In this document: positions 20,586-31,583 of the stretch, piece after piece
Layout: every line of letters starts with the position of its first letter
How positions within the stretch are numbered: the stretch's first letter is position 1
Assembly: GCA_030278955.1 (NCBI GenBank)
Contig: JAOANR010000002.1
Coordinates: 25,654,057-25,718,056, forward strand
DNA from: Hygrophila difformis
Lineage: Eukaryota > Streptophyta > Magnoliopsida > Lamiales > Acanthaceae
Direction: 5' to 3'
Length of the DNA: 64,000 nucleotides
Made by a program: the position numbers and the translations under genes
The notes under the pieces: generated by a model
Database searches by the model: none
What the model was told of the DNA's origin: nothing
The model's input: the letters and a program-made list of their open reading frames with translations, nothing else

Positions 20586-23500
20586 TCCCCTCCCCCTTCG
20601 GAAGGTTGAGCCATCAACCGATCAGCATCCTCGTCGTCCCTCTCGTACAGCTGCAAATCTGCAACATTAAAAGTGGGATTCAGTCCGTACTCCTCAGGCA
20701 GTTCTAGTCTATAAGCATTATCATTAATTCTATCTAGAACTCTAAATGGTCCGTCCCCTCGAGGAGAAAGTTTGGTGCGTCGTTTCATGGGAAATCGCTC
20801 TTTGCGCATGTGCACCCAAACCCAATCCCCGGGGTGGAGTATGAGCTTCTTTCTGCCGCGATTGTTGTACTTCGCATATGTCTCAGCGGCTCTTTCCAGA
20901 CTTTTCTGCACGTCCTTGTGCAAATCCTTAATCGCTCTCGCCCTGTCCCTGCCAACTGCATTTTTATGCTCACTCGGAGGAAGTGGCAACAAATCCAATG
21001 GTGTCAGTGGGTTAAAGCCATAAACTATTTCAAATGGTGACATGTGTGTGGCACTGTGTACATGTCTGTTATAGGCAAACTCAATATATGGAAGGCATTC
21101 ATCCCAACTTTTAGAATTGGAAGATGTGATTATCCTCAACAGATTGCCAAGGACCCGATTGACAGATTCGGTCTGGCCATCTGTTTGTGGGTGATATGCC
21201 GTAGAGAAAAGAAGTTTTGTACCTATTTCAGACCACAGTGACTTCCAAAAGTAACTCACAAATTTGGCGTCCCGGTCTGACACAATGGTTTTCGGAATCC
21301 CGTGCAGGCGCACAACCTCCTTGAAGAATATCTTGGCCACATGGGAGGCATCATTTGTTTTGGCACATGGGATGAAATGGGCCATCTTGGAGAATCTGTC
21401 AACGACCACGAAGATGGAATCCTTTGCTCGGGCAGTTCTGGGTAACCCCAAAACGAAGTCCATTGACAAATCTACCCAAGGGCCGTCTGGGACGGGCAAT
21501 GCCTTGTATAATCCATGGGGCTTCACAGTAGATTTTGCCTTCAGGCAAATGATGCATTTTGCAATGAAGTCCTCCACTTGCTTCGGTAATCCGGGCCAGA
21601 AGAACCGATCAGATAGTATGGACACAGTGACATTTCTCCCGAAATGTCCCATCATATCTCCACTGTGTGCTTCTTTAACAAGCAGTTCTCTGATCGAACC
21701 CTTCGGTATGCATAATCGATTCCCAAAATAAAGGAAACCCTCCAGACGAGAGTATTCCTTGAAGGCATGCTTCTCCGTCTTCTCCCAGATTTCCTTGAAA
21801 TCTGCATCAATGCTATAGAGCTCACGGATATGTTCGAATCCAATCAAATGCGTAGTAGCATATGCGGTCAGTGCCAATCTTCTCGAAAGAGCATCTGCTA
21901 CTACATTTTCCTTGCCCTTCTTATATTTAATCACATACGGAAATGTCTCTAGAAACCCACTCCACCTTGCATGTCTTCTGCTCAACTGATCCTGCGATCT
22001 GATATGCTTCAAGGTATCATGGTCCGTATGGATTATGAACTCTCTGCTCCTCAAATAATGCTGCCAGGTCTTCAGTGCCCGTATCACAGCGTATAGCTCC
22101 TTGTCATAAGTAGAATAATTCAGTTGAGCTCCCGAAAATTTCTCACTGTGATAGGCCACTGGGCGGCCTTCTTGAATCAGCACAGCTCCACATCCTGTTC
22201 CTGATGCATCACATTCGATTTCGAATGGATAATCAAAATTGGGCAGTGCCAGGACTGGAGCATGAGTCAGTTTTTCTTTCAACTCCTCAAAGGATTTCTG
22301 TTCTGCAATCCCCCACTTGTATGGAAATCCCTTCTTTAATAGTGCAGTCAGGGGTGCAGCAATTATACTGAACTGTGGGACGAATCTTCTGAAAAACCCA
22401 CATAACCCAAGGAAACTCCTTACTTCATGGACTGAGGTAGGTGGCTTCCATTCAGTTATGGCGGTTATCTTGGATTCATCCACTTTAAGACCTTTACTGC
22501 TGACGATAAAACCCAGAAATATCACCTCTGGAACGCAAAAGGTGCATTTTTCCATGTTGGCATACAGTTGGGCTTCTCGCAGCTTCCTTAATACCTGTTC
22601 CACATGAGATACATGATCAGATAGACAGTTGCTGTAAATAAGTATATCATCAAAATATACAACAACGAATTTTCCAATATAAATCCTCAATGTCTCATTC
22701 ATCAGTCTCATGAACGTAGATGGCGCGTTTGTCAGTCCGAATGGCATCACCAGCCATTCGTACAACCCGAACTTGGTTTTGAAGGCTGTCTTCCACTCAT
22801 CACCGGGCTGCATTCTGATCTGGTGGTAGCCACTTCGAAGATCGATCTTTGAAAAGATGCTCGCTCCACCTAGTTCGTCCAACATATCATCGAGCCTTGG
22901 TATGGGATGGCGGTACTTGATCGTGATCGCATTCACGGCTCGGCAGTCCACGCACATCCTCCAAGTCCCATTCTTCTTTGGCACAAGTAGCACAGGCACA
23001 ACACAGGGAGACAGGCTCTCCCGAACCCAACCTTTGTCCAAAAGCTCTTGGACTTGTTTCTGGATCTCTTTAGTCTCTTCGGGGTTCATTCGGTATGCTG
23101 GCCTATTTGGAATGGAGGCCCCGGGAACAAAGTCAATGCGATGTTCGATCCCTCGAATTGGAGGTAGTCCCGCGGGTACTTCTTCCGGAAACACGTCCCT
23201 GTTGCGATCCAGCATCCTGCGAAATTCATTAGGCACATCAGGTGCAGCAGAGACTGTTTCATTAACACAGACAATTGGCTTAACAAAGGCTAAGAGACAG
23301 TAACCTGAAAATTCGGGTTCTTGTATAGCCTCCTGAAATTCAGTCCTGGTGGACAGTAAGCATTGATCTGCAAAAGCAATAGCATTATTAGATCGAGGTG
23401 CTTGTGGATCCACTTTAGCCTTACCCTTCCGCTTTTGCTGAAATTCAGCTTCTTCCTTCTTAATATTCTCTAACAGGGTCTTCTGGTTGGCATGAACTGT

Positions 23501-25507
23501 AGCCATAGATAATGGCTTGACAGCTATTCTTTTGTCCCTGTGTAGAAAACATAAAGAGTTTTTGCGCCCGTTGTACATGACTGATTTGTCAAACATCCAA
23601 GGGCGACCAAGGAGTAGGTGACAAGCGGTCATAGGTACAACGTCACATTCTACATTCTCAGAATAATAAGTCCCTATTTTCAGTGGCACTTTAGCCCTCA
23701 TGGATACCTTCGTACTCCCACTATCGTTCATCCAATGGAGTTGGTATGGACGAGTGTGGTTTTCGGTAGGTATTTTCATCTTTCTTACAGCATATAGACT
23801 TATTACATTGGTACAACTACCGTTATCAACAATAATAGAAGTCAAATTTCCACAAATCTCCCCATAACAATGAAATAAATTCTCTCTTTGAGCATGCTCG
23901 TTGTCGGGGTTGTCAATCTGTTTCTCAGTATTCAACACTCTCATGGCGACCAAGTTGGGTAGACGGACTTCATCTTGATTGATGCACTCGTCTGCGGACT
24001 CGTCACTACCATACCCATACTCGTCAGCTTCTCTTTCTTCGTCTTCATCCTCGGCCTCATCCTCTTCAAAGCCCACAATTCGGTAGTCACCTGTTTCAGT
24101 AGTAACTACATTAGCTCTGCGTACATTAGGGCAATTAGGAGAAATATGGCCAGGTTGGCGACATTTATAACAAATAATATCTTTATCTCCCCTTTTGGGT
24201 CGATATCTGTCTGGCTCTCGAGGCCTTCGATCATCTCGCCTATCAGTTCGGAAATCTTTTCCTAACTCGAAACCTCGGGGCTTGTTCCCTTTGTCATCCT
24301 TGGGATAGGATTTATGCTTATCAGCTTCAGGCTTTGAACTCCACTGCCTTGGCGGATGAGAATGTGAGCTGGAGTGCTGGCGGCTTCGTTCTTGCTTCAT
24401 TTGGATATCCAATGTAGTAGCAAGATGAATGCACTCCTGCAGATCCTCATAATGTCTGAGCTTGATCTCCTTCTGGACGTCGAGCCTCAATCCTTTGATG
24501 AAACGGGTGATGAATAGCCCTTCGTCTTCCCGTATGGCAGATCTCATCATAATGTACTCCAACTCTTTATAATATTCTTCTACAGTCCTGTTTCCTTGGA
24601 CACAGTCCTGTAGCTTCATATATAAGTCCATCCTGTAGTTATTGGGTACAAAACGACGATCCATTTCTATCATAAATTCTTCCCATGTTTCAAGATCGGG
24701 CTGCTGCCGTCTGGCTCGGATGCGATTATGAGTGATCCACCAAGTAAGAGCATACTCGCGGAATTCACTCACAGCCAATCTGATTTTGATTATGTCAGAA
24801 TGGTTGTACAGTTGAAAACATAGCTCTATCGCATCTCTCCAGTCAAGAAATTCATCGGGTCCGCCTGTTCCTTTGAAGGTAGGAATCTGTAATTTCAGAC
24901 CTCGCAGATCTGGCCCGTCCGGATCCTGATAATCTTGTCCGTTGTATCCTGGAATCCTTCGACCATGTTCGGGGTCATAATTATGATACCTTCTTCCTCT
25001 GTCAGCACGTGGAACATTGCGGACTGCTGCTCTCAGATGACCAGCTGGAACTGGAGCAGGAATATTTGGTGGAACTGCGGCCGGAGGAAGTGCGTTCGGA
25101 GGAGGTGCATTTTGAGGGAGTACTGCGGGTGCAGGTGCGGCTGGTTGATTAACCGGTGGTGGAGGTTGTATTGGCACTTGTGCCTGTTGTTGCTGTTGTG
25201 CGATCTCCTCCATTTCCCGTTCAGCAATCAGCATTCCCTGGTGAGGACCAATTTCGCCAATTATACTCCCTAAATCAGATCTTCGCGATCTCGTCTCCTC
25301 TATCCGCTCCTCCACAGTCCGGATGTCGTTACTTAAAGCAGTGAAACGTCCTTCCATCCTGTCATCCATGTCATTTAACCTGGTAGTTAATTGAGTGGTA
25401 GTGGTAGACAGAGTTCCCATCTCGGTGGATAATCCGGCTACCATGTTGGTTAGAGCCTGAATCTGCTTGGCCAGATCATCTGTCGTGGTTCCTGCCATGA
25501 TAGACAC
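20348..25507 (-). CDS. gag-pol: Gag-Pol polyprotein of CRM1
   Basis: 1719 residues in one frame. N-terminal coiled-coil region (about 10-75), proline/alanine-rich linker (110-155), gag domain (about 205-370), zinc knuckle CYKCRQPGHISPNC (446-459), acidic stretch (480-508), protease DNGS at 561-564 with HLLLGRPW at 630-637, reverse transcriptase with YFDD at 951-954, RNase H D1100/E1137/D1162, integrase H1281/H1288/C1318/C1321 and D1350/D1411/E1447, then a GPF-type module near 1586. In place of a chromodomain there is a tail with GPCSKQRAKRF at 1655-1665, similar to the CR motif of CRM elements. PSEGGGDG near 1635 is encoded by the polypurine tract itself, and the last 79 codons lie in the 3' LTR. 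All catalytic residues are present. Assignment to CRM rests on the RT and protease sequence and this tail. Confidence 0.9.
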   Translation of the reverse strand: MSIMAGTTTDDLAKQIQALTNMVAGLSTEMGTLSTTTTQLTTRLNDMDDRMEGRFTALSNDIRTVEERIEETRSRRSDLGSIIGEIGPHQGMLIAEREMEEIAQQQQQAQVPIQPPPPVNQPAAPAPAVLPQNAPPPNALPPAAVPPNIPAPVPAGHLRAAVRNVPRADRGRRYHNYDPEHGRRIPGYNGQDYQDPDGPDLRGLKLQIPTFKGTGGPDEFLDWRDAIELCFQLYNHSDIIKIRLAVSEFREYALTWWITHNRIRARRQQPDLETWEEFMIEMDRRFVPNNYRMDLYMKLQDCVQGNRTVEEYYKELEYIMMRSAIREDEGLFITRFIKGLRLDVQKEIKLRHYEDLQECIHLATTLDIQMKQERSRQHSSSHSHPPRQWSSKPEADKHKSYPKDDKGNKPRGFELGKDFRTDRRDDRRPREPDRYRPKRGDKDIICYKCRQPGHISPNCPNVRRANVVTTETGDYRIVGFEEDEAEDEDEEREADEYGYGSDESADECINQDEVRLPNLVAMRVLNTEKQIDNPDNEHAQRENLFHCYGEICGNLTSIIVDNGSCTNVISLYAVRKMKIPTENHTRPYQLHWMNDSGSTKVSMRAKVPLKIGTYYSENVECDVVPMTACHLLLGRPWMFDKSVMYNGRKNSLCFLHRDKRIAVKPLSMATVHANQKTLLENIKKEEAEFQQKRKGKAKVDPQAPRSNNAIAFADQCLLSTRTEFQEAIQEPEFSGYCLLAFVKPIVCVNETVSAAPDVPNEFRRMLDRNRDVFPEEVPAGLPPIRGIEHRIDFVPGASIPNRPAYRMNPEETKEIQKQVQELLDKGWVRESLSPCVVPVLLVPKKNGTWRMCVDCRAVNAITIKYRHPIPRLDDMLDELGGASIFSKIDLRSGYHQIRMQPGDEWKTAFKTKFGLYEWLVMPFGLTNAPSTFMRLMNETLRIYIGKFVVVYFDDILIYSNCLSDHVSHVEQVLRKLREAQLYANMEKCTFCVPEVIFLGFIVSSKGLKVDESKITAITEWKPPTSVHEVRSFLGLCGFFRRFVPQFSIIAAPLTALLKKGFPYKWGIAEQKSFEELKEKLTHAPVLALPNFDYPFEIECDASGTGCGAVLIQEGRPVAYHSEKFSGAQLNYSTYDKELYAVIRALKTWQHYLRSREFIIHTDHDTLKHIRSQDQLSRRHARWSGFLETFPYVIKYKKGKENVVADALSRRLALTAYATTHLIGFEHIRELYSIDADFKEIWEKTEKHAFKEYSRLEGFLYFGNRLCIPKGSIRELLVKEAHSGDMMGHFGRNVTVSILSDRFFWPGLPKQVEDFIAKCIICLKAKSTVKPHGLYKALPVPDGPWVDLSMDFVLGLPRTARAKDSIFVVVDRFSKMAHFIPCAKTNDASHVAKIFFKEVVRLHGIPKTIVSDRDAKFVSYFWKSLWSEIGTKLLFSTAYHPQTDGQTESVNRVLGNLLRIITSSNSKSWDECLPYIEFAYNRHVHSATHMSPFEIVYGFNPLTPLDLLPLPPSEHKNAVGRDRARAIKDLHKDVQKSLERAAETYAKYNNRGRKKLILHPGDWVWVHMRKERFPMKRRTKLSPRGDGPFRVLDRINDNAYRLELPEEYGLNPTFNVADLQLYERDDEDADRLMAQPSEGGGDGMGAKSTALTIPEGPCSKQRAKRFLTTIAKILSEESDRWEQSKCRAEQIKGSTVIQWEQTEEFRTEPGPITLGPASSD
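20586..20598 (-). promoter_or_regulatory. Polypurine tract of CRM1
   Basis: AAGGGGGAGGGGA on the minus strand, immediately before the LTR start TGGCATGG. It lies inside the polyprotein reading frame, so its sequence is constrained both as a primer and as codons. Confidence 0.9.
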
Positions 25508-27314
25508 TAGAAAAATATATGTATAACAGATTAGAAATAAAATTGCAGAAATTTGTAGACTGATCTATCTACAGTATATCACTCAACTCTCTCAATCACT
25601 TCTTCAATCCACCTTGGCTCAAGCACAAGAGTCAGAGATCACCTCAAAAGCTTCACCTGATGGAAAGAAAGTTGGCTTATGACAGACAGACACTCACAGT
25701 ACGAGACAGAATACTGTGCTTGACTCAATAAAAGAAAAGGCAAGGGTTTGTGTATGATATGCAAATGCAATGCAAAATGATGCGGGTTTGCAAAACCGAG
25801 TAGTGCAATCTGCAATCAATTTAATTCAATCTTCACTTTTTAGCCAAATTCGATTCTTGATTGAAAATATAGAGAAAATGTCCCGCCCAAAAGTATGAAG
25901 AGAGAACTCACAAGGGAAATAACACTCAAGAAAAAACCTTGGTTTACTCAAATGGCTTCAAGGGCTAGGTTTCACAGATGTGCCAGTCCAATATCCACTT
26001 TATTGTTAAATAACTCAAGTGGCTTCAAGGGCTAGGTTTCACAAATGTGCCAGTCCAATATCCACTTTATTGTAAACACTCAAAAACATAAGGTATGGGA
26101 TGTTTGGATATGGGCTTTGATATGTATGGGTGAAGTTTGAAGGTGGTAATGGCCCAAAACAATGGAAAGCCCACTTTTGCAACTTTTGGATTTGGGCAGC
26201 TTTTGGTCTCGAGATGCAGGTGCAAATATGACGTGAATTGTATCGCCAAATGATGGTTTCGCGACAGGCCAATGGAGGACAAGATAGCCCTTTGAACTAG
26301 GAAACTTTTGGCGCAAGAATCACTCTTTTTGGACCACCCACGCGCTCTCACGCGCCTGTCCTTGCGTCCTTGTTCAGTTTTTGGCACCTTTCACTAAAAT
26401 GACCATAACACCCTCAATTCTTATCCAAACGGATTGATTCAAAAACCCTCTTGAAGCTAACTTGAAGATCTTTCTGTTCATATAAGATTCATCAATTTTG
26501 ATGAAGATCTTCAAATTCAAATGAACACTCAAAGTTAGGTCACTCGCGGACACACTCAGGCAGTATTTTGTTTTCGCGATTTCGACCCCCAAATGAACTC
26601 GGATTGCCTCCAAACCACTTCCAAATGAAAGCTAACACCCAAAAATGGTAGAAAAGGCTCCCCAAAATATAGCAGGTCGGATTGATCAAGATCTCCTTCA
26701 ACCAAAATGTTCAGATTGTCCAAAAACTGATGCAAATGGAAGCACTAGTGTGTCAATCTTGCAAACCTTACTCACAAGGCAATGGGACAAGTGCAATATC
26801 CACACAATGAGACTCAAAAGACTAAGACAAACACAAAAACAAGAAAACTTGAAGATCAAATACCAAAGTATATGAACTTTTTGAGTTTTGGATGAAGAAC
26901 ATGAAGAACACTCATGAATCTTCAAATGGATTTTTGGAGGATGATCAAGATTTGAAAAAAATTGGGCATTATAACCCCTAGAAAACGGATGATTATAAGT
27001 TGCCAAATGGAACGTGGCTCCAAATGGGTAGTGGTGGTGTGTGAAAAAGATGAACAAACTAAGAACACTATGAAGAACAAGTGGAAGAAGAAAATATGGC
27101 CAAGATCTTCAAAAATTCATAGAAAATGATTCCCTTGGCCAAATTTGATGATCCACATATGTAGATTCATGCCCAGAACACAAGGAATCCAAATCTTCAA
27201 TCAGATTTCAAAAATTCCAAGTTTTCAGGCACGGATCCCAATGGAACAGTAACTCCGAAAATGAGAAAAATGAAGAACAAAATATTTTTGGATTTTCTAA
27301 ACCTATAGATTCAA
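25508..27314 (-). other. Long untranslated leader of CRM1
   Basis: About 1.8 kb between primer-binding site and start codon with no supported ORF. It contains a 67-bp tandem duplication, copies starting at 25946 and 26013 around GGCTTCAAGGGCTAGG, differing at a few positions. Such leaders usually carry packaging and translation signals; none is identifiable by eye. Confidence 0.75.
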
Positions 27315-27331
27315 CAACGGCTCTGATACCA
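27315..27331 (-). promoter_or_regulatory. Primer-binding site of CRM1
   Basis: Minus strand TGGTATCAGAGCCGTTG, starting nine bases after the LTR end at 27341. Complementary to initiator tRNA-Met for the first 13 bases. Confidence 0.88.
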
Positions 27332-27340
27332 AATTAAATA

Positions 27341-28523
27341 TGCCACGGATCGATTGAATACTATAGGCTAATAATGGGAAAATAAGCAAGAACAAGATAA
27401 TGAGACTTCACTATGAATGGATGGAAACTTGAAGACAACCAACCCCTCCAATATGGTGACCCCCTTCCTCCTTTCAATCCTTCAAAGTGATAATCGATCG
27501 AGGTGTCTCAAACTCGATTGATAGCCGAAGCCAAGTTTGGATCAAATCCATAGATTTGAGAGAATTTGTCTCTCGGTAGTGACTTTTGAAAAGAAGAGCA
27601 ATTTCATTCAAATATCAAAAGTGGCTACAAAAGTGTTAGGGTTCCCATATATATAGGGAAACCCTTAAACAAGCAAAAGGAAGGAAATAAACAACCCTAC
27701 ACGAGTTTCCAACAAAACAGGAAAGAAAAGATAGGTTGGTCGCGGAACCAGGCTTTGTCGCGGAGCTTGGCATAGCGACAAAGTCGAGGCTTGGCGATAA
27801 AGGCTCCTCTTCCGCAACAGGGGTCTTCCGCGACAAAGTGACCTTCCGCGACAAGGGGCCTTCCGCGACAAAGTGACCTTCCGCGACAAAGTGACCTTCC
27901 GCGACAAGGGGCCTTCCGCGACAAAGTGACCTTCCGCGACAAAGTGACCTTCCGCGACAAGTGACCTTCCGCGACAAGGGCTTCCGCGACAAAAGGGGCC
28001 TTCCGCGACAAGGGGTTTCCGCGACAAAGTACTCCGAGACTGAATCTGAACTGGGTCCGTCCTTCACGACTCCGGCGTTGACTTCCGTCGACCGGCGTTG
28101 ACCGGCAACTTTTCCGACCAAGTTCCGGCCAGGTTCCGGCAACCTCGCCGGAGCTCCGGCGGTGTTTCCGGCGACGGCGACGGCGGTGGCGGCGGCGGCG
28201 ACGGTGACGGCGGAACCCTCCGTTTTGACCTCTTCATGCTGGTTTGTTCTGTTTTTGCATCCGGAGGTCATTCTGCTTTCTGTTTTCAGTCTGAAGAAGC
28301 GGGATCCAGAGTGATGGGTCCCGGTTCTGTCCGGAATTCTTCTGTCTGTTCCCACTGGATGACTGTGCTTCCTTTGATCTGTTCTGCTCGGCATTTGGAC
28401 TGCTCCCATCTATCTGATTCCTCTGATAGTATTTTGGCAATAGTAGTCAGGAATCTTTTGGCACGCTGTTTTGAGCAGGGTCCCTCCGGGATGGTCAACG
28501 CTGTTGACTTGGCTCCCATGCCA
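27341..28523 (-). repeat. 5' LTR of CRM1
   Basis: 1183 bp, same length as the 3' LTR and identical by eye except GATCC for GACCC near 28305. TATATATA at 27648-27655. An open frame at 28286-28519 is the LTR copy of the polyprotein tail and has no start of its own. Confidence 0.93.
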
Positions 28524-28632
28524 CTAGGTGCCCCACTCGAGCCTTGAAGTGATTGACATGCTGTTGGGATTCGAGGTATGCGTTGGTCAGTTTCATCATC
28601 AGATTAGTCATGTTCGCGTTGGGTTCGGCCAT
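28524..28632 (-). pseudogene. 5' part of the extra ORF of T1
   Basis: Begins with ATG at 28632-28630 and runs 36 codons to the CRM1 insertion. Counting the TSD once, 109 nt here and 278 nt at 19397-19120 make 387 nt, exactly 129 codons, so the frame was open before CRM1 arrived. The segment is predicted helical (NLMMKLTNAYLESQQHVNHF) and continues the coiled coil of the other half. Confidence 0.65.
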
Positions 28633-29074
28633 CTAATGTCAACAAGGAGGTTAGAGTTAGAGTAGGTTTCGAATAAAAGTTAGGATATGCGGGAATTTAA
28701 ATCTACATGAATATGCACATGCAATCCCCCCAAAAATTAATCTTAGTGTATTTTTAAATTTAATCATGGGTAAAAAAAGAGTTGGGCCTATATTGGGCCA
28801 AAATAATAATTTGGACTTTAAAAAGTAAAAACATGGGTATTGGGTCGAAATGGTTGGGCTTAAAATAAATAATTATAAATATTGGGTCAAAATAATTTAA
28901 CCCCCTTTGGGCTCAAAATATTACACTACTTGGGTAAGAAAATTTTTGGGCTCAAATTTTGGGCTAAAATAATAATACTAGTAGTCTTAAAAATAATAAT
29001 GATAATAATAAATTTAAAAATAATACTTAGTTCAAAGTATTTTAAAATAATAATAATAGTAGCTTAAAAATATT
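28633..29074 (-). other. 5' leader of T1
   Basis: Non-coding leader between primer-binding site and the extra ORF, AT-rich with many TTGGGC motifs on the plus strand. It resembles the leader of G4 at 47150-47335. Confidence 0.7.
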
Positions 29075-29090
29075 CCGGGCTCTGATACCA
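29075..29090 (-). promoter_or_regulatory. Primer-binding site of T1
   Basis: Minus strand TGGTATCAGAGCCCGG, three bases after the LTR end at 29094. A single copy, unlike in G2 and G3. Confidence 0.9.
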
Positions 29091-29093
29091 ACT

Positions 29094-31583
29094 TGTAACA
29101 CCCCGGATTTGATAACCCAGGCCGGGATGTCACCGCCACATCTCTCTAGCAAGACACGGATTATCCGAGCTTGCCAAAGAGATGCAAGGCTATAGGTATT
29201 GCAAAAAGATTTAAAAACAAGTCCGGAATCTATGTAAAAATAATAAGTGTCATCCACACATATAGTAGTAAATATATAGTGCAGCGGAAAAATGTAAATG
29301 GGCCGACATGGCCAAAACTCGGGGTTTACATGCCCGTTATGCAAGTATCGTAAAAAGCAAATAAACAATGTTTAATAATCCATCCCCAATGCACATGCTA
29401 TGCATCATCTCCATACTCTGAAATAAAAAGAGAATACAACAATTTTATCAGTATATAAAATACTGAGTAAGTCGATCCTAACATAGCAATAAAGGGATTT
29501 AATTAGATAATTTAAGATTTCACTCCTAACATGCATTCACGAAATTTAAAGGAAATAATAATTTTAATTGTGTATTTAAACATGCATCTAATCCACAATA
29601 ATAATTTAGTCATGCCATGAAATTTAAAGACATAATTTAAATGCATAATTTAAAGACATGCAAAAATAAATAAATACTTAAAAACATTAATTCTTTTATT
29701 TTCCCCCGTTACGTAACCATTTCTCAATGTTTTGTATAGCCGGTGATCCGGCGGCCGCAGCCGTGTCGTAAGTATCTTGTATAGCCGGTGATCCGGCGGC
29801 CGCAGCCGTATCTGCCATACCCAGTAACACTCCGGAGCCTCGAGAAATCCATACGGACAACCCGAGAGAGTAGGCCATGTATCTCCCGCCGATTGGCGTA
29901 ATATCTCATCAAATTCTCTCGTCCATTATAGGCCCGAAGAGAAAAGGCTAGAGGGGCACCCTGCAGAGCACTCACCCTCCACCAAGTATCTCATGTATCG
30001 TTTAGATTTAATGTATCGGGGTTTTTCAAAAGTGTAGATGTATCGTGTTTCAAATCTTTGATCGTTCGTTTCGAAATTTCAAAATCTCTTCGATTTAAAA
30101 ATAACTTGGCGTCACAGTTTGCGCCTTTCTAATTTAAAAATCCGTTTCAAGTCCGAAAATTCTGAAATCTTCACACTTTATGCAAAACACCCTAACGAAC
30201 AACTTTCGTGTTTTAACTTTTTCGAAATAAGTTGAGGAAACATGTCAAAAATCGATTTTTCTATGCAATCAGAAATCTGTCCGAACTCAGATATGACACA
30301 GTTCAAAATTTCGACTTTTTAGCATATCAAATGGACTCCAAAAATTCTGAAATTTAATATGCACATACTAGACATGATTATCTACAACTTTCATTTAGAT
30401 TGTAAAGATCAAATCGGACTAGAAAATATAGAAATAAATTCACTAAGTTCGAACATGTTCATAGGCAGATTTCCACACGTTTTGTCAAAACAGTTTCTTT
30501 TCGATGCGATTTAAAATAGCAAACGTTAACGAAAATGGCTGAAATTTTTACACAACCTAGATTTATGTGTTAGGATTAAAAGTCTAGTTTTGAGTTTCTC
30601 GGATTGAATCCTCGAAATATGAGTTTTAGGCCGATTACAGAAACTGCGCAAGATGGGGTTTTTAAGTTCGATTTTTACGTTTCGTTACATTACGCCTATA
30701 CCGGACGCCCCGAAATCACCCGTATTGATATGGAAGGCTCAACTTACAGTGATAGAGAGGTTTGGGTCGTCCTAAGGTCGCTGGCTCGTCCAAAATCCTA
30801 CGAACGGATCTCCTCAACGTCAAGCTTCCGACTTTGGCCACGATTTTGAATCGGACGAAGAAATCCAATGTTAGATCAAGTTTTCGGGTTCAAAAACTTA
30901 AATAGAACTCTAAGAACGACTTACCACAGATTAGAATACAAGGAACCTTGTATTCAACGCCTCCTTCGTCGGTTTTCGTCGCCGGGAAGTGATCGGAAAG
31001 TCGTCGGGAAGTCGCCGGAAAGTGTTTTGGCTTTGGAGAGAGTTGAGAGGGTTTGAGAGTGAATGGTGACTGATGAAAATGGGGGAGAGGCTGCCCTAGG
31101 TCGCCTAAAGGCTTCCCCCTTCGGCCAAAATCCGCTTTCCAAAGTCGGGAGGTCGAATTATGGTAAGAAATCGTCGAAAACGCGCAAGTTGCCAAAACCT
31201 GTAGGACCACGCGGGGTTGGCGCGCCTTTTAGCCAAACCCCGCCCGGCCAGCGCGCGAGACTCGCCTGGACTGCGGTCCGGGCGGGTCCGTGCGATCCGA
31301 TCCGTCGGGTCTTTTCTCCTCTCTTTCGGACTTCTATCCTTCCCCGTTTTCGCGCTCGATTTTTCCGGGTCATTTCCGGATTATGCTTCTCATCATAAAT
31401 TTATTCCGTCTCAATTCGATTACGTGCTTGAAATCCTAAGACCGTCGGTTTTGGTCCGTCGGGTTCTAATTCGTCGTCCTTGACTTCCATGCATTTCCGC
31501 GTCTACGGGTTCTCGGAAACAAAAACCTTCTCTCCTATTGGATTAATTCCTATTTTTATATTCTAAAATTTACGGGTATTACA
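29094..31583 (-). repeat. 5' LTR of T1
   Basis: 2490 bp, TG...CA on the minus strand. It pairs with 10991-13479, with about ten substitutions and a one-base indel (an extra A near 31525). The 45-bp duplication is at about 29734-29809. Confidence 0.92.

Larger units (their letters stand above)
19403..28523 (-). mobile_element. CRM1: CRM-type chromovirus, nearly intact
   Basis: Minus-strand element with a perfect TSD CTAGG (19398-19402 and 28524-28528). Both LTRs are 1183 bp (27341-28523 as 5', 19403-20585 as 3'), read TGGCATGGG...CCGTGGCA, and differ at one position that I can see. Primer-binding site 27315-27331, polyprotein 25507-20348, polypurine tract 20598-20586. All parts needed for transposition look undamaged, so this is the youngest layer of the nest. 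CRM elements are often enriched at plant centromeres. Confidence 0.93.
10991..31583 (-). mobile_element. T1: Tekay chromovirus with gag and pol
   Basis: Minus-strand Ty3/Gypsy element inside the 3' spacer of G3. TSD GATAT (10986-10990) against GAAAT (31584-31588), one mismatch. LTRs 29094-31583 (5', 2490 bp) and 10991-13479 (3', 2489 bp) differ at about ten positions by eye. In transcription order: LTR, primer-binding site 29075-29090, an extra ORF from 28632, gag 18483, pol 17446, pol C-terminus with chromodomain 14309, two hairpin/polypurine modules, LTR. CRM1 interrupts the extra ORF. It is probably defective in cis because of frame breaks between gag and pol and within pol. Confidence 0.93.

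Noticed and set aside
26039..27057. ORFs in the CRM1 leader on both strands
   Set aside because: Short, overlapping, without motifs, and interrupted by a tandem duplication; the leader of such elements is normally untranslated.
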